A stretch of DNA of 64,000 nt from Acetivibrio alkalicellulosi (GTDB taxonomy: Bacteria; Bacillota; Clostridia; Acetivibrionales; Acetivibrionaceae). Every line of letters starts with the position of its first letter. Positions within the stretch are counted from its first letter, which is position 1. The notes under the pieces were generated by a model. It was not told the DNA's origin. It made no database searches and saw only the letters and a program-made list of their open reading frames with translations. The translations under genes and the position numbers were made by a program. Shown here in pieces: positions 46,679 through 56,626 of the stretch. Location of the stretch: contig VLTH01000002.1 in assembly GCA_008125075.1 (NCBI GenBank), positions 2,495,734 to 2,559,733 of the forward strand, in the 5' to 3' direction.

Positions 46679-47612
46679 ATGAATCACCCTGTATAGAATA
46701 AAACCTTTCATTTGTATCAGAAAGATAATTATCTATTATATCTTGAATACTGGAATCTTTTATTGCTATCTTTATCTCAATTCTTCTATTCCTCTGGCGA
46801 GCTGCTTCAGAACTTCCATAAGCTATTGGCCTAAACTCGGAAAAACCCACTGTGGCAAAATAACTTGCATATTTTCTTTCAAGTTGGGGGTTTGATTTCA
46901 TAAGATAATTTATTACTTCTCCAGACCTTTTTGCCGATAGCTCCCTATTATAATAAGAACTTCCAACTTCATCAGTATGTCCTTCTATATTAATTGAATC
47001 AATATAATATCTTATACTTGGATCATCTAAAATCCTTTCAAATGCTATAGCAAACTGATCTAGCAACTCTCTTCCCTCAGGTTTAATTGTGTATGAATTA
47101 GATGCAAACACCAGACTTTCATTTATTATAATATTTGCATTCTCACCAATTGCAACTAGTTCCTCTCCTCTATCTGTTGTGCTTCCTAACTCACTTTCTA
47201 TAGACTGTTTAACTTTTTCTAATATATCCAGACGAAGAACTGCTATTTCTTCTAGTTTGGTCCTTAATTCTGCTAACTCCCTGTTACTTAATGCAATTAT
47301 TTCACTTTTTTCTTCTAGTTCTATTCTAGAAAGTGTCAATTCATCTCTTTTTCTAGATACTTCAGCTTTAGTTTCTTCAAGTTCAATTTTTTTGACGTTT
47401 AATTCACCTTCAACATTCTCTAATTCTAGTTGTTTTTCTTCTAATTTTAGTATATTATACAAAAGATTATTTCCAGTTACCATGTTTTGTATGTAAGCCA
47501 AAAGCATCAAAAAGAACAATACCAATGCTATAGTTGACATCACATCAGTAAAGGAAGGCCAGAAATTTAGTTCTTCACCAACATTTTTAAAATTTCTTCT
47601 TCTTATTTTCAT
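46668..47612 (-). CDS. MotB/OmpA-domain protein (ZorB-like)
   Basis: 314 residues. A single N-terminal membrane helix (FWPSFTDVMSTIALVLFFLM) carries the proton-path Asp in SFTDVM. Then comes a heptad-rich coiled coil (about 60-145). The C-terminal OmpA-like peptidoglycan-binding domain has IEGHTDEVGSSYYNRELSAKR near residue 235. It is the stator partner of the upstream MotA/ExbB-like protein (12 bases between the genes). Flagellar MotB is shorter and lacks this coiled coil. The architecture is that of ZorB of Zorya anti-phage systems and related envelope motors. Confidence 0.75.
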   Translation of the reverse strand: MKIRRRNFKNVGEELNFWPSFTDVMSTIALVLFFLMLLAYIQNMVTGNNLLYNILKLEEKQLELENVEGELNVKKIELEETKAEVSRKRDELTLSRIELEEKSEIIALSNRELAELRTKLEEIAVLRLDILEKVKQSIESELGSTTDRGEELVAIGENANIIINESLVFASNSYTIKPEGRELLDQFAIAFERILDDPSIRYYIDSINIEGHTDEVGSSYYNRELSAKRSGEVINYLMKSNPQLERKYASYFATVGFSEFRPIAYGSSEAARQRNRRIEIKIAIKDSSIQDIIDNYLSDTNERFYSIQGDSYEE

Positions 47613-47623
47613 AAAACCTCACC

Positions 47624-49096
47624 TCAACTATTCCTAAAAAGCCTTTTAATTTCGTCTAGTTGTTTATTAACCTGAGCTGCTGCTGTTTCATTATAAGTAA
47701 GCAACTGGTCTGGTAGCATAACAATTGTTTTTGCAAGCATCTTTTCATTTTCTTTAAATTCATCCATAATTACAAACACTTCTTTTAAAACACTTTCAAT
47801 ACTTTGAGCCACTTTTTGAGAAACATTTTTGCCATTTTCGTCAAGGCTTTTAGAAAAAGAATCTGATGTCTTTTGACCTAAAAGTTCAATCTCGCTACTT
47901 AATTTTAACATTAGATTATTGATTTTATCATGATATTCTTTAATTTCGTTTGTTCTTACTCTTAAATCATTTTTAATTGCTTCACCTAGTTCATTTATTG
48001 ATAAAACTGTTCCCTTAACCTCTGTTACAATACTTCCAACATCTTGTATCACTTGACGGTTGTAGTCAGTTATTTCATCAACAGCACTTTTAATGTCTTT
48101 TGAAAAGTTTTCAATTGAACTATAGTTGTCAACGATTATCTTAGATGTATCTGACAAAGCTTCTGTAACCTTTATAAAATTTACATCCATTTTTTCAATA
48201 TTATTTCTGAGATTATTATTAAACTCAGTAAAGTCCTTTATGTTTGATGCAAAATTTTTAAGTGATAAGTCAAACTTTTCAACTGTACTATCTAAAGTCT
48301 TTGAAGTTACATTTACATCCATTACAACACTGGTAAGCTTTTCACCAAAAGACTCAACAGTTTGCCTTAGTGTATTTTCAATTTTTCCTCCAAATTCAAC
48401 AAAAGTCTCTTTAAGAATTTTATTCATTAAATTATATTCTGTCTCTTTATCCTTTGCGATAACAAGTGAGACGGTATTGTCTAAATATTCTTCAATTCTA
48501 ACCATCAATGACTGCCTAGCTTCTTCAGAACTATATGCTATAGTAACTACTGTAAAAGCTATTGAGCACGCAATACCAAAAAGGCTTGTTGTAAATGCAA
48601 CTGCCATACTATATACAGAGGGTATCAAATCATTTAAAAAACCAGTAGAAAAGGTAGGATCGGAAATTTCATCAGACTCCATTATTGTTTTAAATACATC
48701 AACTAATTCAGTAACAGCTAAAGTCAAACCAAAGAAAGTACCTAATAAACCAAGAGTTATTAATATTGAAACGGTATACTTAACAAATCTTTCACATACT
48801 AAAAGAGTACGAAGTTTCGTGTTAAAACAATTCTCGATTATTGCTTGAGTATTTACTTCATTGTAATTTACCAGTGCTGTCTTTTTATATGCTTCAACTA
48901 TTTTATTGAGTAAATCATTTTTAAACCTCTCATTTTCTTCTCGTTCAGTTTTCTCCAAATCATCTTGAATAGAAATGTACTTTTTTCTAACTATTAAATT
49001 TATTATAAAGGAAAATACAAAAATAGCAACAATAAGAAATATTATAGCAACTCCCAGAGGATTTAAATTTACAATCATGTTAATAAAAAAGTTCAT
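47624..49096 (-). CDS. MotA/TolQ/ExbB-type proton channel with long coiled-coil tail (ZorA-like)
   Basis: About 490 residues from ATG 49096 (AGGAGTG upstream; the frame to 49144 lacks a Shine-Dalgarno). Three membrane segments lie near residues 10-30, 105-130 (SILITLGLLGTFFGLTLAV) and 165-195 (SVYSMAVAFTTSLFGIACS), the MotA/ExbB pattern. A cytoplasmic tail of about 280 residues of predicted coiled coil follows. A long tail is characteristic of ZorA, where it reaches into the cytoplasm to signal phage invasion. The downstream genes are the MotB-like and TPR proteins. No ZorC/D/E-type nuclease or helicase is nearby. Confidence 0.7.
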   Translation of the reverse strand: MNFFINMIVNLNPLGVAIIFLIVAIFVFSFIINLIVRKKYISIQDDLEKTEREENERFKNDLLNKIVEAYKKTALVNYNEVNTQAIIENCFNTKLRTLLVCERFVKYTVSILITLGLLGTFFGLTLAVTELVDVFKTIMESDEISDPTFSTGFLNDLIPSVYSMAVAFTTSLFGIACSIAFTVVTIAYSSEEARQSLMVRIEEYLDNTVSLVIAKDKETEYNLMNKILKETFVEFGGKIENTLRQTVESFGEKLTSVVMDVNVTSKTLDSTVEKFDLSLKNFASNIKDFTEFNNNLRNNIEKMDVNFIKVTEALSDTSKIIVDNYSSIENFSKDIKSAVDEITDYNRQVIQDVGSIVTEVKGTVLSINELGEAIKNDLRVRTNEIKEYHDKINNLMLKLSSEIELLGQKTSDSFSKSLDENGKNVSQKVAQSIESVLKEVFVIMDEFKENEKMLAKTIVMLPDQLLTYNETAAAQVNKQLDEIKRLFRNS

Positions 49097-49386
49097 AAGA
49101 ATCACTCCTATTATTAATTTACATAAAACTAAAATATACCTCAAGCTTCTCCAAAACTTATGGTTATGGAATTATACTTTATTAATAAAATTTATATTTT
49201 ACTAAAGCTTTAAAATACAATTATAAATGGCAAGGAGAATCAACTAAAACTCCTTTTGTCCAGAAGAAAGTAAATATTTACTTTCAATAATGCAATAATG
49301 CGACTTTATATTAATATGATATCATACTTTTCACAATTGATATATACTTATTTTATATTTCCCTATTTATTCTTAAAACTTATTTA

Positions 49387-50289
49387 TTAATCCTTTTTGT
49401 TATTGATTTGTTTCCAGTGAATCGGATATGAAAGTAATGGAGGTAATTTAGTATTAAGATCCCCCTTGGCTACATTAATTTGAACTTGAGTAAGAAAGAT
49501 GCTACCTGATAGATCAGCCCCCCTAATATCAGCATCTCGAAAATCCGCTCCAATAAAGTCAACTCCTCTTAGATCAACTTCCCTTAAATCAGCTGCAATA
49601 AGACAAGCACCTCTTAAGTTAGCTCCAATAAGGTAGTTTTTTCTAAGATCTGCTCCAACAAGATCTGCTCTTAGTTTATAGGTTCTATAACTCTTATAAT
49701 AAGGCTTTTGACTTAAGTTAATTTCATTTCTCACAAGTTCACTAGTCTTTAAAAGTACTTCATTTACAATTTCTCTATGATTCCCCACCTCTAAGTTCAT
49801 TAAAATATCAGGACTCATATTAGTAATTTTCTCAGTCTCTTCAATCAATGATTTAATTTGATCATAAATAGATTGAGCGGGTTTTAGAGTTATTGCTTGT
49901 GTCAAATACCAAAGCAACTCATGAAGATAACGCATGTTTTGAAATACTTTAAACATTTGTTCCTTAGACTCTTGGCATTCCATCCAACTTTTACCTTCAA
50001 AACTAACTTGAGAAACCTTTTGTCCCGAGCCAAAACAGTCATAAGCAATACATCCTTTAAGGCCACGTTTACTTAAGCTTTTATGAATGGAGCAACTAAA
50101 ATCTGATTGTAAGTTTATACAGGGCTGACCTGCTTCTTTTTCAATTGGAAATCCATCCATAGGCGAAAAATATAGTGCAACACAGCATAAGCCAAAACAG
50201 TTTAGACAATCAGCTTTCAATTTAACCATTTTACTATGTGCAAAATTTTTCAAATCTTCATCAGTTTGAAATAACTCTATTTTATACAT
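49387..50289 (-). CDS. Pentapeptide-repeat protein with Cys-rich N-terminus
   Basis: 300 residues. The N-terminal 110 residues hold a Cys-rich metal-binding-like region (CLNCFGLCC, CINLQSDFSCSIH, GCIAYDC). From about residue 205 a pentapeptide-repeat solenoid appears with A(D/N)LRxx units (GADLRKNYLIGANLRGACL and so on). No signal peptide. A protein-protein interaction role is typical of such solenoids; a defined function is not. The ribosome binding site is weak, AAAGGAT about 20 bases upstream. It is encoded alone upstream of the ZorA-like gene, 290 bases away. Confidence 0.75.
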   Translation of the reverse strand: MYKIELFQTDEDLKNFAHSKMVKLKADCLNCFGLCCVALYFSPMDGFPIEKEAGQPCINLQSDFSCSIHKSLSKRGLKGCIAYDCFGSGQKVSQVSFEGKSWMECQESKEQMFKVFQNMRYLHELLWYLTQAITLKPAQSIYDQIKSLIEETEKITNMSPDILMNLEVGNHREIVNEVLLKTSELVRNEINLSQKPYYKSYRTYKLRADLVGADLRKNYLIGANLRGACLIAADLREVDLRGVDFIGADFRDADIRGADLSGSIFLTQVQINVAKGDLNTKLPPLLSYPIHWKQINNKKD

Positions 50290-50365
50290 ATTTATTTGTG
50301 AGTATTTTATATCCTTTCACCTCTATCAAAAAATTCGTTTAGGAATGTTGAAAGTAAAACTTCCA

Positions 50366-51427
50366 CTATTCAAAAAGCCTCTTCTCATAGTCATCCTTGA
50401 CAATATTGATTTTATTTTCTAACCTCTTACTAAAATAAACTTTTTTATCTTTTGTAACTGCCACTATATCAATTTCATTAAGTTCCTCTATAACATTTAG
50501 ACCATCATCAACTCCCAAAACAAATAAAGCAGTTGATAAAGCATCAGCATCAATAGATGTTTGAGCTACAACAGTTAAACTCATTAGATTTGAATCTACT
50601 GGATAGCCTGTATGAGGATGAAATATGTGGTGATAACGCACACCATCAACTTCCATGTAACGCTCATAATCACCAGATGTAACAATACTTCTATCTGATT
50701 TCTCAACAACAGCAAAATATCTAGTTCCCTCATTATCATATCTTGGATCCTGTATTCCTATTCTCCAATGGGTTGAGTCAGGTTTACTTCCAATGACTGA
50801 AATATCTCCACCCATATATATAATTCCATGCTTAATTCCACCTCTTTTAAGTATGCCTTTTACCTCATCTATAGCATAGCCCTTTGCAATTCCACCTAAA
50901 TCAATAGCCATTCCCTCTTTTTCTAAATATACAGTTCTTTCATCAACATCAAGTTTTATTTTCTTATAATCTACTAACTCAAGGGTTTTTGTTATTTCTT
51001 CTTCTGACGGCACTTTTCGAGTATACGAGCCAATATCCCACAATTTAACCAGTGGATATATAGATATGTCAAATGCTCCATCTGTAATTTCTGAATACTC
51101 TAATGCTTTTTGCACAACAAAAAATGTATCATCGTGTACTTTCACAGGAATTTTTCCTGCATTTATATTAATCAATTCCACATCACTTCCTGAAATTGTT
51201 GCACTCATTCTGTTCTCTATTTCATACAATCTGCCTATTGCTTCATCTAAAACTTTTTCTGTTGTCTTATTTCCATAAACAGTTATGTTTATTATAGTAT
51301 TTAAAGCAAATAAGTCACGCTTTATTTCATTTTGATTATACATACAACCTGACTGCAAAATCAATAACAAAATAACTACAACACTAAAAAATCCTAGCTT
51401 TTTTAGTCTAATATTCATACCCAGCAT
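50366..51427 (-). CDS. apbE: FAD:protein FMN transferase (ApbE) lipoprotein
   Basis: 353 residues with lipobox QSGC (Cys28). ApbE domain with DLGGIAKGYAIDEV and the GGDISVIGSKP motif near the middle, plus TSGDYERYMEVDGVRYHHIFHPHTG toward the end (flavin and Mg sites). It attaches FMN covalently to Thr in membrane electron-transport subunits such as RnfG/RnfD, outside the membrane. GGAGG lies just before the ATG. No rnf genes are in the window, so the target is elsewhere. Confidence 0.92.
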   Translation of the reverse strand: MLGMNIRLKKLGFFSVVVILLLILQSGCMYNQNEIKRDLFALNTIINITVYGNKTTEKVLDEAIGRLYEIENRMSATISGSDVELININAGKIPVKVHDDTFFVVQKALEYSEITDGAFDISIYPLVKLWDIGSYTRKVPSEEEITKTLELVDYKKIKLDVDERTVYLEKEGMAIDLGGIAKGYAIDEVKGILKRGGIKHGIIYMGGDISVIGSKPDSTHWRIGIQDPRYDNEGTRYFAVVEKSDRSIVTSGDYERYMEVDGVRYHHIFHPHTGYPVDSNLMSLTVVAQTSIDADALSTALFVLGVDDGLNVIEELNEIDIVAVTKDKKVYFSKRLENKINIVKDDYEKRLFE

Positions 51428-51460
51428 AAACCTCCATATAATTATAACGTCTATTTATAT

Positions 51461-52114
51461 TTATAATTCTATTTCTACACGAACTAATCGGGCTACTATA
51501 TCAACATCTTTTTTATAAACTGTTTCTGTAACTAAACTTCCTCTATTACTCACTAGCAGTAATTTCCCATTATTAATATCTTTTAGCTGTCGAACCATCC
51601 TCTTTTCTTTGAACTGAATTAAAAAAATGCCTTCTTTGTTAATTTCATGTGTCTTATAAGCTAATACCATATCACCTTTGCTTAATCTAAACATAGTCAT
51701 GTCATTATCTTCAATGGTCAAATAAATAACTCTATCTTTAGGCAATCCCTCAACTTTATTAGCTATTATAGGTAGCTTTTTAATTGTTGTGGTATGATCC
51801 ATTTTATAATTATAAACAGGAATATTCATAATTACTCCCGCAAGAGCATCATTCCATATATCCTGTACAGGTGTTTCTACAACTTTTTCTATATTTTTAT
51901 CAGGTTCTGGTTTACTTTCGTATATTTCAAGTTTACCAACCTCTTGACGCAATACTTTTCCAACTCTTTTTATAAGATTTTCATTTAATACTCTGCGGCC
52001 CGCTTCTACTTCAATAATAAATCCTTCTGTAACTCCTAGACTTTTTGCTAGCTGCTTATGTGTCATACCCAATTCTTTTCTTAGCCTGCTGATTTCCAAG
52101 CCCATTCTGCTCAT
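51461..52114 (-). CDS. XRE-family regulator with S24/LexA-like C-terminal domain
   Basis: 217 residues. The N-terminal helix-turn-helix (residues 5-57, RLRKELGMTHKQLAKSLGVTE) is followed by a linker and a C-terminal domain (105-217) with beta-rich segments (MTMFRLSKGDMVLAYK, KRMVRQLKDINNGKLLLVS) reminiscent of LexA/S24 regulators. The Ser-Lys protease residues cannot be confirmed. GGAGG precedes the ATG. It reads toward apbE, 33 bases away, and may be co-transcribed with it. Confidence 0.8.
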   Translation of the reverse strand: MSRMGLEISRLRKELGMTHKQLAKSLGVTEGFIIEVEAGRRVLNENLIKRVGKVLRQEVGKLEIYESKPEPDKNIEKVVETPVQDIWNDALAGVIMNIPVYNYKMDHTTTIKKLPIIANKVEGLPKDRVIYLTIEDNDMTMFRLSKGDMVLAYKTHEINKEGIFLIQFKEKRMVRQLKDINNGKLLLVSNRGSLVTETVYKKDVDIVARLVRVEIEL

Positions 52115-52635
52115 TATCCTGCCTCCATTTTCTTTTTTTCATATTAACTTTAATCTTATATCATATCGCAGCGGAAGCTGCAATCATAGTAGTTAAGTTC
52201 CGCTGCGATAAACATAGGAACTATATCTTCTTAAAAGTTTGCTAAAAAAGCAAACTTTTTGAGAAGAATAGTATATCCCAAGGAAAATGCAATTAAAGTA
52301 TCAAGTTAGTGTGTGTAACAAAAGTGAAGAAAAATATGCACACAGTAAGTTCTGATACGATAAACAGAGCAACTATATCTTCTTAAAAAGTGCCTTATAA
52401 TGCTTAAGCTATAAGACTTTCAAAATAAAAGTTTGCTAAAAAACAAACTTTTTAAGAAGAATAGTATACCAACTTATTATATACTTTTTAGATTCAGTAA
52501 ACAATGATTTTTGAGACACCATATATTAATTATCATATTGTGATTTTAACTCACTCATAGTAAAATAAACTTGTAGGCTTTTTTGTAGAATGGTAAAATG
52601 GTAGATTTTAAAATGTATTATAGGAGGATGGTAGC
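52115..52635. repeat. 521-base intergenic repeat cluster
   Basis: Holds copy 2 of the 114-bp repeat (52164-52279) and a third, rearranged copy (about 52285-52470) interrupted by a TAACAAAAGTGAAGAAAAAT core (52317-52336) and by an unrelated stretch of about 40 bases. The region before the aldolase start is AT-rich. Confidence 0.65.
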
Positions 52636-53664
52636 ATGGAAGTTAAACATAATATTCCAACAGGTTCATTGGAGTTAAAAGAGGTAATTGAAAAAAAAGG
52701 AACCAAAATGACTTTTAGACCTGACATAAAAGTTATGGATTGCACTTTAAGAGATGGTGGATTGATTAATAATTTTCGATTTTCTGATCAACTGGTAAAA
52801 TCATTATATCAGGCATGTATTGATTCAGGTGTTGATTACATGGAACTTGGATATAAGTCATCTAAAAAAATTTTTTCAATTTCTGATTTCGGTAGCCTAA
52901 AATTTTGTAGCGAGGAAGATATAAGTAGAATTATTGGAGATAACATCTCTTCTAATCTGAAGCTTAGTGTTATGGCAGACACTGGCCGAACAGATTATCA
53001 TGAAGATATCCCTAAAAAAAGCGAAAGCATTATTGATATGATTCGAGTTGCTGCATATGCTCATCAAATTCCTGCAGCAATTGAGATTATAAAAGATGCC
53101 CATGACAAGGGATACGAAACAACAATTAACATTATGGCTGTTTCAAACGTTATGGAAAGCGAACTAAATGAAGCCCTTGAAATTCTCTCATTAACTGAAG
53201 TAAATATTATTTACCTTGTAGACAGCTTTGGGGCCTTTTACTCTGAAGAAATAAGAGACTTAGCTTATAAATACCTTAGTTATGCAAGAGATGCGGGGAA
53301 AAAAATAGGAATTCACACCCACAATAATCAACAACTTGCGTATGCCAATACACTTGAAGCTCTAATACTTGGTGTAAGTTATCTTGATGCTACTTTTTCA
53401 GGTCTTGGAAGAGGTGCTGGAAATTGTCCAATAGAACTGCTACTTGGTTTTTTGAAAAATCCTAAATATAACTTACGACCTGTATTAAAGTTTATACAGG
53501 AGTATATTAATCCCCTTAAAGAGGAACTTAGCTGGGGTTTTGATATTCCATATATGCTTACAGGTCAATTAAACGTTCATCCAAAATCAGCTATGTGCTT
53601 TTTAGACAGTAATGATAAAAAAAATCTCATAAAGTTTTATGACTATCTTACTGAGGAAGGCTAG
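52636..53664 (+). CDS. DRE-TIM aldolase family protein (HMGL/4-hydroxy-2-oxovalerate aldolase-like)
   Basis: 342 residues. The catalytic barrel begins at about residue 36 with VMDCTLRDGGLINNF (the DRD/DRE motif as TLRDGG). Substrate and metal residues HTHNNQQLAYA lie near residue 225, and a glycine-rich loop (GLGRGAGNCP) near residue 258. The family cleaves or forms C-C bonds between acyl-CoA or pyruvate and a carbonyl. The absence of a communication domain argues against homocitrate or isopropylmalate synthase. GGAGG precedes the ATG. No pathway neighbours. Confidence 0.75.
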   Translation: MEVKHNIPTGSLELKEVIEKKGTKMTFRPDIKVMDCTLRDGGLINNFRFSDQLVKSLYQACIDSGVDYMELGYKSSKKIFSISDFGSLKFCSEEDISRIIGDNISSNLKLSVMADTGRTDYHEDIPKKSESIIDMIRVAAYAHQIPAAIEIIKDAHDKGYETTINIMAVSNVMESELNEALEILSLTEVNIIYLVDSFGAFYSEEIRDLAYKYLSYARDAGKKIGIHTHNNQQLAYANTLEALILGVSYLDATFSGLGRGAGNCPIELLLGFLKNPKYNLRPVLKFIQEYINPLKEELSWGFDIPYMLTGQLNVHPKSAMCFLDSNDKKNLIKFYDYLTEEG

Positions 53665-53665
53665 T

Positions 53666-53738
53666 GAAGTGGTTTAGCTAAAACTAAGCATATAATCTTT
53701 AGGTGGAGACTCTATTCCACTTGAAGATTATAAAAGCA
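53666..53738. repeat. Dispersed palindrome fragment
   Basis: ATAATCTTTAGGTGGAG ... CCACTTGAAGATTATAA forms a long stem. Its pieces (TTTAGCTAAAACTAA, GGTGGAG) match fragments at 17580-17640, 33716-33800 and 61940-62030. It may act as the terminator of the aldolase gene. Confidence 0.45.
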
Positions 53739-53905
53739 TAGAAAAAATATACTCTCCTTGAAGATTTTTAGTATAAATAAATACTTGTATGATAATAATA
53801 TATACTATAAATGAATTAATTAATTTTAGGCTAAAATCCTCCTTATTATATTGTGGAGCAACAGTCAAAAATCAGTTAATTCCCAATATTAAGGAGGTAG
53901 TATAT

Positions 53906-54121
53906 ATGTCAGACAAAACACTTACATGTAAAGACTGTAATGTAGAGTTTATTTTTACTGAAGGAGAGCAAAACTTTTATAAGGAAAAGGGATTTTTAAA
54001 TGAGCCCCAAAGATGTTTAAGTTGCAGAAGTGCAAAAAAGAACCAAAAAAGAGGTTTTAATAATTTCCCCAGAGCAGGAAGTTTTGGTAATAGAATCGAG
54101 CTAAAGTATGGTGGTAGGTAA
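53906..54121 (+). CDS. Small zinc-ribbon protein
   Basis: 71 residues starting at ATG 53906 with a strong AAGGAGG 9 bases upstream; the longer frame from 53789 has no such signal. It contains two Cys pairs (TCKDCN near residue 9 and RCLSCR near residue 38), a treble-clef/zinc-ribbon of the type annotated as zinc-ribbon domain containing protein, and a basic C-terminal half (AKKNQKRGFNN). It probably binds zinc and a nucleic acid or ribosome; the role is unknown. It stands alone. Confidence 0.7.
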   Translation: MSDKTLTCKDCNVEFIFTEGEQNFYKEKGFLNEPQRCLSCRSAKKNQKRGFNNFPRAGSFGNRIELKYGGR

Positions 54122-54246
54122 TATATTTTTGAATGATTCTTATATTTAATATAAATTTAATAAACTAATACCTTATTAAATGATATAATTAAGTTAAGCC
54201 TTTATTAACTATTTTTCATACACAACCTCATTTAATAGAATTTCCG

Positions 54247-54283
54247 ATAAAAAGCATTTAGTTTAATAAATGCTTTTTATCTT
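54247..54283. terminator. Bidirectional terminator
   Basis: ATAAAAAGCATTTA-n6-TAAATGCTTTTTATCTTTT between the zinc-ribbon gene and the convergent Clp gene. Confidence 0.8.
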
Positions 54284-54313
54284 TTATACATTATTAGATT
54301 AGAAATCACTTCT

Positions 54314-56626
54314 TTATCTAAAAACTAGCTTTTCCTTTTCAACATCAACTATAATGTTACTCCCATCATTATAAATACCTTTTAGATACATATCAGCAAG
54401 TTCATCTTCAATATGTTTTTGTATTATTCTTCTCAATGGTCTTGCTCCATATTTAGGATCATAGCCTTTTTCAAGTATAAACTCCTTAACACTTTCTTTT
54501 ATTTCAATTCTCATGTTTTTACTCTCAACCTCATTAAATATCTCTATAAGCATTAAATCAATTATTTCCCTTAGCTCATCTTTTTTCAGTTGATCAAAAA
54601 CTATTATTTCATCTACCCTATTTAAAAACTCAGGTCTAAATGTTTCTTTTAAAATATCTTTTACTTTGCTTTCAAGTGCAATATAATTATCATTGGCAAA
54701 TCCTATGCCACTTGACTTTAGGCTTGTTCCCGCATTGGATGTCATTATTATTACTGTGTTTTCAAAGCTAACTGTTTTACCATGACTATCAGTTACCCTT
54801 CCATCTTCTAGTATTTGCAAAAACATATTAAAAACATCTGGATGAGCTTTTTCAATCTCATCTAACAATATTACAGAATAGGGCTTTCTTCTTATTCTTT
54901 CAGTAAGTTGACCAGCATCATCGTAACCTACGTATCCTGGAGGTGCTCCAATCAACTTAGAAACTGCATGTTTTTCCATATACTCAGACATATCAAACCT
55001 TATCAGTGCTTCTTCACTTTCAAAAAGCTCTAATGCAAGCGTCCTAACCAACTCTGTCTTTCCTACTCCTGTAGGTCCAACAAAAATAAATGATGCAGGC
55101 TTTTTCTTCTTTTTAAAATCAGCCCTGTTTCTTCTTATAGCTTTTGAAACACTTTTTACTGCATTATGTTGACCTATCAATCTTTTATGCAGTCGTTCTT
55201 CCAAATTCAAAAGTTTTTTAGCTTCAATTTCTGTTAATCTTTGTACAGGAATCTTAGTCCATGTTTCTATTACACATGCAATATCTTCTAAAGTAATTTG
55301 TATTTCTTTATTTTGATCTTCCATCTCATTTATTTGAGTAAGAAGTTTGCATTCCCTTACCTTAAGGTCAGCAGCTTTTTGATAGTCTTCAATTGAATCT
55401 GCTGAAATAGCACTTTCTTTTTCTTCCTGTACTTTTTTCAACTCTTCTTTTAAGGTGTCAAGTTTTACAAGTACTACGTTCTTTATATTAGCCCTTGAGC
55501 CAGCTTCATCTAAAATATCTATTGCCTTGTCAGGAAGAAATCTGTCAGTAATGTATCTTTCTGATAAATGTACAACTGCTTTAATCACTTCATCAGAAAT
55601 TTTAACTCTATGATATTTTTCATAATAGTCCTTAATCCCTTTTAAGATCTCAATAGTCTCTTCAATAGAAGGCTCTTCAACAAGTATCGATTGAAATCTT
55701 CTTTCTAAAGCAGTATCTTTTTCAATATGTTTTCTATATTCGTTAAGAGTAGTAGCTCCAATAACTTGTATTTCTCCTTTTGCCAAAGCAGGTTTTAAAA
55801 TGTTAGCAGCATTCATTGCTCCTTCTGCCTCTCCTGCGCCAATGATATTATGAATCTCATCTATTACTAATATAATGTTTCCTAACGTCTTACTCTCTTC
55901 TATTATCCCTTTCATCCTACTCTCAAACTGACCTCTAAATTGAGTGCCCGCTACTACACTTGTTAAATCAAGTAAATATACTTCAGCATTAAATAGTTTG
56001 GCTGGAACCTCTCTTTCTGCTATTTTAACAGCAAGGCCTTCTGCAATAGCAGTCTTTCCAACGCCTGGTTCTCCAATTAAAACAGGATTGTTTTTATTTC
56101 TCCTATTAAGAACTTGAATAACTCTTTCTATTTCCATCTTTCGACCAATAACTCTATCTATTTTCCCATCACGTGCTTTTTCTGTTAAGTTTGATCCATA
56201 TACATCTAAGTACTTTTTCTTTTTAGGAGCTTTTTTCTCCTGAGTTTTAGTTCTTGTATTATTTTTTCCATCCTTATCATCTTTATTAATTCCTTCTTTT
56301 GAATCGTTTTTTGAAACTGACTCATCTCCATTCCTAAACAGTGACTTGTTAAATATATTTAAAAATGGATTACCTGAACTTGAGGTTTCTGATTCTAATG
56401 ACATATTGCTCATATCCATATCTTGAATAAAACTTCCCATTTGCTTATTTAAATCTTCTATCTCGTCATCAGATATACCCGTTTGCTCAAGCAAATTATT
56501 AATAGGTTGAATTCCTTTATTTTTTGCACATGCGATACACATTCCCTCTTGTGTTTGCTTTCCATCATTAATTTTTGTTATAAAAACAACTGCTATATTT
56601 TCTTTACAAATAGAACACATTATCAT
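54314..56626 (-). CDS. clpE: AAA+ Clp-family unfoldase with N-terminal zinc finger (ClpE-like)
   Basis: About 770 residues. N-terminal zinc-binding motif (CSICKEN ... CIAC) and a charged linker replace the Clp_N repeats, as in ClpE. Two AAA modules follow, with Walker [10 protein letters not shown] near residue 190 and GPTGVGKTE near residue 500, a UVR/M-type coiled coil between them, and a C-terminal D2-small domain. It unfolds proteins for ClpP in stress. An alternative name is ClpC-like; the zinc finger favours ClpE. The start is ATG 56626 (AGGAG 8 bases upstream). No CtsR gene is adjacent. Confidence 0.82.
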   Translation of the reverse strand: MIMCSICKENIAVVFITKINDGKQTQEGMCIACAKNKGIQPINNLLEQTGISDDEIEDLNKQMGSFIQDMDMSNMSLESETSSSGNPFLNIFNKSLFRNGDESVSKNDSKEGINKDDKDGKNNTRTKTQEKKAPKKKKYLDVYGSNLTEKARDGKIDRVIGRKMEIERVIQVLNRRNKNNPVLIGEPGVGKTAIAEGLAVKIAEREVPAKLFNAEVYLLDLTSVVAGTQFRGQFESRMKGIIEESKTLGNIILVIDEIHNIIGAGEAEGAMNAANILKPALAKGEIQVIGATTLNEYRKHIEKDTALERRFQSILVEEPSIEETIEILKGIKDYYEKYHRVKISDEVIKAVVHLSERYITDRFLPDKAIDILDEAGSRANIKNVVLVKLDTLKEELKKVQEEKESAISADSIEDYQKAADLKVRECKLLTQINEMEDQNKEIQITLEDIACVIETWTKIPVQRLTEIEAKKLLNLEERLHKRLIGQHNAVKSVSKAIRRNRADFKKKKKPASFIFVGPTGVGKTELVRTLALELFESEEALIRFDMSEYMEKHAVSKLIGAPPGYVGYDDAGQLTERIRRKPYSVILLDEIEKAHPDVFNMFLQILEDGRVTDSHGKTVSFENTVIIMTSNAGTSLKSSGIGFANDNYIALESKVKDILKETFRPEFLNRVDEIIVFDQLKKDELREIIDLMLIEIFNEVESKNMRIEIKESVKEFILEKGYDPKYGARPLRRIIQKHIEDELADMYLKGIYNDGSNIIVDVEKEKLVFR

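Noticed and set aside
46668..49096. Flagellar MotA/MotB stator genes
   Set aside because: The MotA-like protein has a tail of about 280 residues and the MotB-like protein a long coiled coil; no flagellar genes are adjacent.
51461..52114. Prophage repressor marking a prophage
   Set aside because: No integrase, structural or lysis genes surround the XRE/S24-like regulator.
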